NCBI GenBank assembly: GCA_947452525.1 | Contig: CANGCW010000013.1 | Location: 1-13,914 of the forward strand | Source of the DNA: Actinomycetota bacterium | GTDB taxonomy: Bacteria; Actinomycetota; Actinomycetes; Nanopelagicales; Nanopelagicaceae | DNA length: 13,914 bases | Reading direction: 5' to 3' | Part shown: piece by piece, positions 8,090 through 13,584 of the stretch | How positions within the stretch are numbered: position 1 is the first letter of the stretch | Layout: every line of letters begins with the position of its first letter | Notes under the pieces: generated by a model | What the model was told of the DNA's origin: nothing | Seen by the model: only the letters and a program-made list of their open reading frames with translations | Databases searched by the model: none | Translations under genes and position numbers: made by a program

Positions 8090-9474
8090 ATTCAGTAAAA
8101 GGCAAGCGCCTCCATTTCATCGGAGTAGGTGGATCGGGGATGTCGGGTATCGCTCGCATCATGCTCTCTGCTGGCGCAATCGTGAGTGGCTCAGATGTAA
8201 AACTTAATTCAGTTACAGAAAACCTTCAGACTCTTGGCGCGCGAATAGTGCAGGGTCATTCAGCTGAGAACATTGGCGATGCTGAACTACTCATTGTTTC
8301 ATCTGCCATCGATAAGAAGAATCCAGAGATCGCCGCAGCGCTCGAAGCTGGCATTCCTATTATCTCCCGAGCACAGGCTCTTGCTCTCTTGATGGAGGGT
8401 AGGAGGTCGATTGCGGTCGCCGGAACTCATGGCAAGACAACAACTACCTCAATGCTCACCGTTGCGTTGCAAAGTGCATCCGTTGATCCCTCTTTTGCTA
8501 TCGGCGGAATGATTAACTCCTCAGGTACCAATGCTTATTTGGGCAGTGGCGATATCTTCGTGGCTGAGGCAGATGAGTCTGATGGTTCCTTCCTCGTCTA
8601 CAAACCCCTTGGCGCAATCATTACCAATGTCGAACTTGATCACGTGGATAACTTCGACACCCTGGAAGAGATCGAGAACCTCTTTCTGGACTTTGTTAAC
8701 ACTATTCAGCCAAGTGGTTTTCTCATCTGCTGCATCGATGACTCTGGCGTTCGCGAATTGCTCTCAAAGGTCTCTAGATCTGACATTCAGATAATCACCT
8801 ACGGCAAGATCGAGGCGAATCTCACCATCTCTCGCATCGTTCTCGAACCACATCGCTCCTTTTCTCGCATCACGCAGAATGGTGTTGTGCTCGGAGAACT
8901 CGCACTCTCTGTTGTTGGCGAACACAATATTCTCAACGCAGCAGCGGCGCTCGCCACGGGCATAGCGCTTGGGGTGCCTGCAACTGCGCTCATGACTGGG
9001 CTTGCCTCCTTTACTGGATCTCGTAGACGCTTCGAATTCAAAGGTGAAGTCTCCGGTGTAACTGTCATTGATGATTACGGACATCACCCAACAGAAATTC
9101 GAGTGACCCTGGAGGCTGCGCGTCGCTTTGCCGCGCCAGGAAGGGTCATTGTTCTCTTTCAGCCACATCGATACACGAGAACGCAGGCCTTCTCCGCCGA
9201 ATTCGCAGATGCATTGGCGCTAGCAGATGAGGTTATCCTTCTTGAGGTCTATGCAGCGAGTGAGGAACCCATTCCCGGAGTCTCATCACTTCGTATTGCA
9301 CAGGCGATGAATGAAAACGGGTATACCTCGGTGATGTTTGAGCCATCCATGCTGGAAGCAGTAGATGAGATGGTGAAGAGCGCTCGCCCTGGTGACTTGC
9401 TTCTTACTATGGGCGCTGGTGATGTGAGCTCGCTCGCTCCTGTCATTGTTAAAGCCCTCTCCGAACGAGAGTAG
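8086..9474 (+). CDS. murC: UDP-N-acetylmuramate:L-alanine ligase MurC
   Basis: The product has 462 residues, a normal MurC length. MurC adds L-Ala to UDP-MurNAc, the first step of stem-peptide synthesis, with ATP in the cytoplasm. The UDP-binding N-domain opens with FIGVGGSGMSGIARIM (11-26), the ATP loop is VAGTHGKTTTTSML (111-124), EADESDGSF follows near residue 160, and DDYGHHPTEI starts at residue 329 with HRYTRT shortly after. The ATG at 8086 overlaps the murG stop (ATGA) and has GAAGGTG 5 nt upstream as a ribosome-binding site. MurB, the enzyme before it in the pathway, is not encoded in this window. Confidence 0.97.
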   Translation: MNSVKGKRLHFIGVGGSGMSGIARIMLSAGAIVSGSDVKLNSVTENLQTLGARIVQGHSAENIGDAELLIVSSAIDKKNPEIAAALEAGIPIISRAQALALLMEGRRSIAVAGTHGKTTTTSMLTVALQSASVDPSFAIGGMINSSGTNAYLGSGDIFVAEADESDGSFLVYKPLGAIITNVELDHVDNFDTLEEIENLFLDFVNTIQPSGFLICCIDDSGVRELLSKVSRSDIQIITYGKIEANLTISRIVLEPHRSFSRITQNGVVLGELALSVVGEHNILNAAAALATGIALGVPATALMTGLASFTGSRRRFEFKGEVSGVTVIDDYGHHPTEIRVTLEAARRFAAPGRVIVLFQPHRYTRTQAFSAEFADALALADEVILLEVYAASEEPIPGVSSLRIAQAMNENGYTSVMFEPSMLEAVDEMVKSARPGDLLLTMGAGDVSSLAPVIVKALSERE

Positions 9475-9477
9475 CGA

Positions 9478-10167
9478 ATGAAGAGATTTCTTCAAGTTTT
9501 CCGATGGCTATTTCTCCTCGCTTCACTCGCAGGCGCGATCTACATTATTGCGTGGTCAAATATTCTTGTCGTCAAGAGTATTGAGATCACCGGCACGCAA
9601 GATACAAATGCAATCTCACTCGTTTTAGATTCCGGTAAACCTCCCATTCGCGTAGGAGAACCACTGGCTAGAATTGATGTGAAGGCGATTGATAAGAAAT
9701 TGCAGAGCATCAGTTGGATCGAGAAGAGTGTCATCTCGCGGCAATGGTTGAAGCGAAACCTCTCCATTCGAATTACTCCGAGAAGCGCAATTGCAAGTTT
9801 TCTAGATACAGACGGCACCACATATTTCTTTGATGCTACGGGTGCAGTTTTTAGCCACCGCGAGAGCAGTGGTTCACTTCCAGCGGTCTCGCTCTCTCAC
9901 CAGAGCGCAGAGTTGAAAACTGCTGTTGCTCACATGCTCTCGCAACTCACACCCGATTTGATTACTTCTGCCACGGCTTTTTATGCCCGAACGACAGAGG
10001 ATCTTGAGATGAGAGTAGGTACTGGCAAGGGAGTACTTATCAAGTGGGGGAGCGCTGATAATTTCGCTCTGAAGTTACGGGTATTTAATAAGATCCAATC
10101 GCTTCCGGAAAATAAGAGCGCGATTCTTTACGATCTCTCAACTCCACTTGCACCAATCGTCAAATAA
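9478..10167 (+). CDS. ftsQ: Divisome protein FtsQ/DivIB
   Basis: The 229-residue bitopic membrane protein has a short basic N-terminus (MKRFLQVFRW), a single membrane segment at about residues 8-26, then a POTRA-type region starting with VVKSIEITG (about 31-39) and running to about residue 100. An FtsQ-type beta domain follows, with DTDGTTYFFDATGAVF near 110-125 and LYDLSTPLAPIVK at the C-terminus. FtsQ scaffolds the divisome and links late division proteins, including the FtsW-FtsI synthase. It starts 3 nt after the murC stop and is the last gene of the first tight block. Sequence conservation in FtsQ is low, so the call rests on topology, the POTRA-like start and the murC-ftsQ-ftsZ position. 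Confidence 0.92.
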   Translation: MKRFLQVFRWLFLLASLAGAIYIIAWSNILVVKSIEITGTQDTNAISLVLDSGKPPIRVGEPLARIDVKAIDKKLQSISWIEKSVISRQWLKRNLSIRITPRSAIASFLDTDGTTYFFDATGAVFSHRESSGSLPAVSLSHQSAELKTAVAHMLSQLTPDLITSATAFYARTTEDLEMRVGTGKGVLIKWGSADNFALKLRVFNKIQSLPENKSAILYDLSTPLAPIVK

Positions 10168-10191
10168 CTTTTTTGCTGAATAACTTTATTG
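10163..10191 (+). repeat. Two-copy direct repeat with 16-nt period at the ftsQ stop
   Basis: AATAACTTTTTTG at 10163-10175 and AATAACTTTATTG at 10179-10191 agree at 12 of 13 bases and are 16 nt apart. The first copy includes the ftsQ stop codon. The repeat lies at the start of the only substantial spacer in the cluster. It may be a chance duplication or a protein-binding site; nothing in the sequence decides this. Confidence 0.5.
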
Positions 10192-10211
10192 GCATTGCAT
10201 CGTGTCGGTGT

Positions 10212-10240
10212 TTGCTACATAGGTGTTACGGTCTTACTTT
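10212..10240 (+). promoter_or_regulatory. Candidate ftsZ promoter
   Basis: In the 139-nt spacer between ftsQ and ftsZ, TTGCTA (10212-10217) and TACTTT (10235-10240) are separated by 17 nt. The first matches four of six bases of TTGACA and the second fits the TANNNT form of actinobacterial -10 boxes. Transcription would begin near 10247, giving a leader of about 60 nt. A weaker alternative is TTGCAT (10195-10200) with TACATA (10216-10221), spaced by 15 nt. A dedicated ftsZ promoter here is common in actinobacteria, but the exact boxes are a guess by eye. Confidence 0.35.
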
Positions 10241-10269
10241 TACCTCACAGTAAAGAATGAAACGTTAAC

Positions 10270-10282
10270 TCTCCACTGGAGA
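10270..10282 (+). promoter_or_regulatory. Small inverted repeat in the ftsZ leader
   Basis: TCTCC-ACT-GGAGA forms a perfect 5-bp inverted repeat with a 3-nt loop, ending 24 nt before the ftsZ GTG. It would lie inside the proposed leader RNA. It could be a weak hairpin near the ribosome-binding site or a short operator. There is no following T run, so it is not a typical terminator. Confidence 0.4.
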
Positions 10283-10297
10283 TTTAGGGTTAGGGAT

Positions 10298-10302
10298 GAG
10301 GG
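10298..10302 (+). promoter_or_regulatory. Ribosome-binding site deciding the ftsZ start
   Basis: GAGGG lies 4 nt before the GTG at 10307. The reading frame is open a further 28 codons upstream to a GTG at 10223, but family alignment and this site support 10307 as the true start. Confidence 0.6.
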
Positions 10303-10306
10303 AATT

Positions 10307-11482
10307 GTGGCAACACCGCAGAATTATTTAGCTGTTATCAAAGTCGTCGGAATCGGCGGCGGCGGTGTCAACGCTGTCAATCGCATGATCGAAGCTGGAC
10401 TCAAAGGTGTCGAGTTCATTGCAATCAACACCGATGCGCAACAACTCATTATGAGTGATGCAGATGTGAAATTAGATATTGGAAGAAAGACAACACGTGG
10501 TCTTGGAGCAGGAGCTGCGCCAGAGATTGGTCGTCAAGCGGCGCTCGATCACATCGATGAAATTGAAGAGATGTTGCGCGGTGCAGATATGGTCTTCGTT
10601 ACCGCGGGAGAAGGTGGCGGAACCGGAACGGGCGGCGCGCCAATCGTTGCAAAGGTTGCTAAAGATTTAGGTGCACTCACTGTCGGTGTAGTTACCAAGC
10701 CATTCTCATTTGAGGCAAAGCACCGTACGGTCCAAGCGGAGGAGGGCATCCGCCTACTCCGTGAAGAGGTAGATACACTCATTGTTATTCCCAATGATCG
10801 TTTGCTTGCAATCTCCGATCGCTCCATCACAGCAGTCGAGGCATTTCGCAGTGCAGACCAAGTTCTGCTCTCAGGAGTCCAAGGAATCACCGATCTCATT
10901 ACAACGCCAGGACTCATTAACGTTGACTTCGCAGATGTAAAGAGCGTCATGGCTGGTGCTGGTTCTGCTCTTATGGGAATTGGTTCAGCACGCGGAGAGA
11001 ATCGCGCATCCCGCGCTACCGAACTTGCTATTGCAAGCCCACTCCTGGAGGCATCCATCGATGGTGCCCGCGGCGTACTTCTCTCCATCGCGGGCGGTTC
11101 TGATCTTGGTCTCTTCGAGCTTAGCGAAGCAGCTGACCTGGTCGAGAAGCTTGCTCACCCTGATGCAAATATCATCTTCGGAACAGTAATTGACGATGCC
11201 CTTGGCGATGAGATTCGTATTACCGTCATTGCCGCCGGTTTTGATGGTGGGGCGCCTAAGAAGGTTGATATGCCAACGATTTCCGCTACCGCACTCTCCG
11301 GCAATGCCGATCCGATTCCGGCAAATGATCCAATCGCAGTAGCGATGGAGAATGCGAACACGCACGATAGCGAAGATACTGAATCGATCCCACTCCTTGA
11401 CACGATGGTGAAGCCTCGGAAGATTGAGTTCGAGCCAACAAATGATGAGGATGAGATCGATATCCCTGACTTCATGAAGTAG
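10307..11482 (+). CDS. ftsZ: Cell division GTPase FtsZ
   Basis: FtsZ is the tubulin-like GTPase that forms the cytokinetic ring. Starting at GTG 10307 the product is 391 residues and opens MATPQNYLAVIKVVG, as in other actinobacterial FtsZ proteins. Visible motifs are GIGGGGVNAVNRM (15-27), the tubulin signature GGGTGTGG (103-110), IPNDRLL (161-167) and the catalytic T7 loop NVDFAD (205-210), so polymerisation-driven GTP hydrolysis should be intact. A linker rich in Ala, Asp and Pro of about 70 residues leads to the C-terminal peptide ending EIDIPDFMK, the docking site for SepF and other partners. One oddity is GLGAGAAPEIG at 65-75, where most FtsZ have Asn or Asp at the position that is Ala71 here. 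The gene follows the main intergenic spacer, and pgeF starts 2 nt after its stop. Confidence 0.97.
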   Translation: MATPQNYLAVIKVVGIGGGGVNAVNRMIEAGLKGVEFIAINTDAQQLIMSDADVKLDIGRKTTRGLGAGAAPEIGRQAALDHIDEIEEMLRGADMVFVTAGEGGGTGTGGAPIVAKVAKDLGALTVGVVTKPFSFEAKHRTVQAEEGIRLLREEVDTLIVIPNDRLLAISDRSITAVEAFRSADQVLLSGVQGITDLITTPGLINVDFADVKSVMAGAGSALMGIGSARGENRASRATELAIASPLLEASIDGARGVLLSIAGGSDLGLFELSEAADLVEKLAHPDANIIFGTVIDDALGDEIRITVIAAGFDGGAPKKVDMPTISATALSGNADPIPANDPIAVAMENANTHDSEDTESIPLLDTMVKPRKIEFEPTNDEDEIDIPDFMK

Positions 11483-11484
11483 AG

Positions 11485-12105
11485 ATGTCACGAACACTCT
11501 TTACATCTCGTGGCACCTCACTTCGCTCTGAGGTGAATCAGACTGCACTCAAGGAATTCCTCTCTCTTGATGCTCTTAACTTTGCCACTCAGGTTCATGG
11601 AACGAATATTCTCTTCGTCGATTCCCTAGACCAACCACGCATTGAGGCGGATGCCGTTATTACGCAATTACCAAAAATCGGTGTTGGTGTTTTAACTGCA
11701 GATTGTCTACCAATCTTGATTGATGGCGGAGATATCGTCGCAGCTGTACATGCAGGTAGGCGTGGGCTCTTAGCCGGAATTATTGAAAGCGTTGTTGATC
11801 AGATGGCATCAAAGAGTTCGCACCGTCCCGATACTTTTCGCGCGACCATCGGTCCTTCGATTTGCGGAAGGTGTTATGAAGTCTCAGACGAGATGTACAA
11901 GGAGTTAACCACTGATTTTCCAACGCTTAAGCAAGGTGTTGGCGAGCGCCGCCTCAACTTGCAGGCCGAAGCGCTGCATAGATTGTGCAGCGTTGGAGTG
12001 AGCCTCATCCACGATATGCAGATTTGCACGCTTGAGGATCCAAGGTACTTCTCATATCGCGGGGGAGATATCTCCGATCGCCAGGCAGCTGTGATTGCGC
12101 TATGA
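11485..12105 (+). CDS. pgeF: PgeF/YfiH family purine nucleoside phosphorylase-like protein (laccase-domain fold)
   Basis: The 206-residue product belongs to the YfiH/YlmD (DUF152) family, whose members have been linked to purine nucleoside phosphorylase and deaminase activity and, in E. coli, to removing mis-incorporated residues from peptidoglycan precursors. The zinc-ligand set is intact: His38 in QVHG, Cys74 in TADCLPIL and His89 in AAVHAGRRG. GPSICGRCYEV and a C-terminal FSYRGGDISDRQAAVIAL are also typical. The protein is shorter than the usual 240-250 residues. FTSRG at 6-10 is followed almost directly by the NQTALKEFL helix, so the conserved segment normally holding the SLNL-like turn and GDD sequence is missing. 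The ATG is 2 nt after ftsZ and the stop overlaps yggS (ATGA). Family membership is clear; the cellular role in actinobacteria is not. Confidence 0.9.
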   Translation: MSRTLFTSRGTSLRSEVNQTALKEFLSLDALNFATQVHGTNILFVDSLDQPRIEADAVITQLPKIGVGVLTADCLPILIDGGDIVAAVHAGRRGLLAGIIESVVDQMASKSSHRPDTFRATIGPSICGRCYEVSDEMYKELTTDFPTLKQGVGERRLNLQAEALHRLCSVGVSLIHDMQICTLEDPRYFSYRGGDISDRQAAVIAL

Positions 12106-12767
12106 GTGAGAGACGCGATGAGCTCGCATCACGCCTGAGCACGGTGCGCAGAGAGTTGCGCGAGGCAGCGGTGGACGTTGGTCGCGCACCCGAGGAGATC
12201 ACTCTCATCGTTGTCACGAAGAATTTTCCAGTCAGTGATGCTGTGATTCTCTACGAGTTAGGGGAGAGAAATTTTGGTGAGAACCGCGACAATGAGGGAA
12301 GCGAGAAATCAGCGGTAATTCCTCCTGATCTTCATTGGCATTTTCAGGGGCAGGTGCAGAGCAAGAAGATTAAGTCGATTGCAGGGTGGGCTGAGGTGGT
12401 TCATTCGCTAGATTCGCTCGACCATGCAGAGAAGTTCAACAAGTTTGAGCCTCGCGACTTCTTCATTCAGGTATCGACGGAGCCAGGGGCGCTGCATCGC
12501 GGGGGAGTGCCCCTCGCCTCAGTTCGAGATTTCTATTCTGAGTTGCAGCGCTTTGAAAACCTGAGAATCCGTGGCCTCATGGTCGTCCCTCCGCTCGAGA
12601 GCAATCCGGGCGAGGTCTTCTCCCAAGTAGCGGCAGAGGCGAGAGAACTTGGGCTCGCAGATCTCTCGATGGGAATGAGCGGTGATTTCCGAGAGGCTAT
12701 CCGAGCTGGAGCGACACATATCCGAGTGGGTAGTTCAATCCTCGGTTCTCGCCAGCCCCCCGCGTAA
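12102..12767 (+). CDS. yggS: YggS family pyridoxal phosphate homeostasis protein (PLPBP)
   Basis: The 221-residue protein has the alanine-racemase-like TIM barrel that binds pyridoxal 5'-phosphate without known enzymatic activity; the family keeps vitamin B6 and amino-acid pools in balance. The PLP lysine is expected at K40 in IVVTKNFP. FGENRDNE, HWHFQGQVQSKKIKSI, a GLMVVPP strand, LSMGMSGDFREAIRAGATHIRVGSSILG near the C-terminus and overall length all fit the family. The start overlaps the pgeF stop (ATGA). In actinobacteria and Bacillus this gene (ylmE) commonly sits between pgeF (ylmD) and sepF (ylmF), as here. Its stop codon overlaps the proposed -10 box for sepF. Confidence 0.94.
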   Translation: MSERRDELASRLSTVRRELREAAVDVGRAPEEITLIVVTKNFPVSDAVILYELGERNFGENRDNEGSEKSAVIPPDLHWHFQGQVQSKKIKSIAGWAEVVHSLDSLDHAEKFNKFEPRDFFIQVSTEPGALHRGGVPLASVRDFYSELQRFENLRIRGLMVVPPLESNPGEVFSQVAAEARELGLADLSMGMSGDFREAIRAGATHIRVGSSILGSRQPPA

Positions 12768-12770
12768 AAT
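12765..12770 (+). promoter_or_regulatory. Candidate leaderless -10 box for sepF
   Basis: TAAAAT fits the actinobacterial TANNNT -10 form, and its first three bases are the yggS stop codon. It ends 6 nt before the sepF ATG at 12777, which would place the transcription start at or within a base of the A of ATG. That is the spacing seen for leaderless actinobacterial genes. I see no convincing -35 box. The GGGG at 12772-12775 is too close to the ATG to serve as a normal ribosome-binding site, which also favours leaderless translation. Confidence 0.4.
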
Positions 12771-12776
12771 TGGGGC

Positions 12777-13277
12777 ATGGCTAATGCATTTAAGAAGATG
12801 GCAGGTTATCTCGGACTCGTTGATGATGAGGATGATCTACAACCTCTCGTCCCAGTAGAGGCACCTCGTCAGGTTCGCACCGCGAGCCCTCGCGTTAGCG
12901 CACCGACATTTGAGGTTCCAGCGACACCAGCTGCTGCTCCTGTGCAGCCGGTATATGCCGCTCAGCCAACATATGTTGCGCAGCCGGAGCTCCCAGTAAT
13001 CGACCAGATCTTCACGATCCACCCACGCTTCTACAACGAAGCGCGCGTTGTCGGCGAGCGTTACCGTGAGGGTCAGCCAGTCCTCATCAACCTCGGAGAT
13101 ATGGAAGAGTCAGAGCGTAAGCGCCTGGTCGATTTCGCATCAGGTCTGGTCTTCGGCCACCATGGCACCATTGAGCGCGTGACGTCAAAGGTTTTCTTGC
13201 TCACTCCACCAAATGTTCGCGTGAGCACCGAGAATAAAGTTATTGCTGCTGAAGCAAGCTTCTTTAACCAGAGCTGA
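12777..13277 (+). CDS. sepF: FtsZ membrane anchor SepF
   Basis: SepF binds the membrane through an N-terminal amphipathic helix and binds the FtsZ C-terminal peptide, serving as an essential FtsZ tether in actinobacteria that lack FtsA. The 166-residue product begins MANAFKKMAGYLGLVDD, a typical membrane-targeting helix followed by acidic residues. A low-complexity Pro/Ala/Gln linker covers about 23-73 and includes two YxAQP units. The globular SepF core runs from about 78 to 150, with FTIHPRFYNEARVVGERY, VLINLGDME, RLVDFASGLVFG and SKVFLLTPPNVRVS. It lies 9 nt after yggS. The stop TGA is followed in frame by TAG, a double stop. An ATG at 12798 is an alternative start but would remove half the membrane helix. 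Confidence 0.95.
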   Translation: MANAFKKMAGYLGLVDDEDDLQPLVPVEAPRQVRTASPRVSAPTFEVPATPAAAPVQPVYAAQPTYVAQPELPVIDQIFTIHPRFYNEARVVGERYREGQPVLINLGDMEESERKRLVDFASGLVFGHHGTIERVTSKVFLLTPPNVRVSTENKVIAAEASFFNQS

Positions 13278-13283
13278 TAGCGC

Positions 13284-13568
13284 GTGAATATCGCACTCCT
13301 TCTTGTACGCCTCGTACATCTCTTTCAACTCTTCTTGCTTGCTCGTCTTATTCTTGAGTATGTGCAGGTCTTCTCACGAACATGGAGACCACGCGGATTA
13401 GCGCTCATTGTTGCGGAAGCGGTCTACTCGGTTACAGATCCAATCTTGAAGCCGGCGCGCCGAGTTATCCCACCACTTCGCTTAGGCGGCGTCTCGCTTG
13501 ATCTCTCGTATATTGCGGTCTACTTCGCAACGAATATCGTGATCTCGCTACTGCTTGGACTTGCTTAA
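13284..13568 (+). CDS. yggT: YggT family small integral membrane protein
   Basis: The 94-residue protein starts at GTG 13284, 6 nt after the sepF tandem stops, and reads MNIALLLVRLVHLFQLFLLARLILEY. Two hydrophobic segments (about 2-24 and 70-92) flank a loop with VTDPILKPARRVIPPLRLGGVSLDLSY, the family signature in which a DP-x-L-x-P-x-RR-x-PP stretch precedes the second membrane span. YggT proteins are common next to sepF in actinobacteria, Bacillus (ylmG) and cyanobacteria; a role in division or membrane organisation is suggested from context and plastid homologues, but no biochemical activity is established. It is the last plus-strand gene; the ileS gene converges on it 16 nt downstream. 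The ribosome-binding site is weak. Confidence 0.92.
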   Translation: MNIALLLVRLVHLFQLFLLARLILEYVQVFSRTWRPRGLALIVAEAVYSVTDPILKPARRVIPPLRLGGVSLDLSYIAVYFATNIVISLLLGLA

Positions 13569-13584
13569 ACCAGCCTTTCCTAAC

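Noticed and set aside
10168..10174. T-rich run just after the ftsQ stop, considered as an intrinsic terminator
   Set aside because: No GC-rich stem precedes it, so it does not look like a rho-independent terminator.
10284..10295. Two telomere-like TTAGGG units upstream of ftsZ
   Set aside because: Only two copies are present in a purine-rich ribosome-binding region; chance is enough to explain them in a bacterial sequence.
10223..10306. N-terminal extension of FtsZ from the GTG at 10223
   Set aside because: The added 28 residues do not look like any FtsZ N-terminus, and the GTG at 10307 has its own GAGGG site and gives the normal start sequence.
10549..11088. A 179-residue minus-strand open frame opposite ftsZ, and a similar 170-residue one at 10985-11497
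   Set aside because: Both lie fully or almost fully inside the strongly conserved ftsZ frame. The translations are Ser/Arg/Ala-rich or otherwise resemble no family I know, so they are shadows of the real gene.
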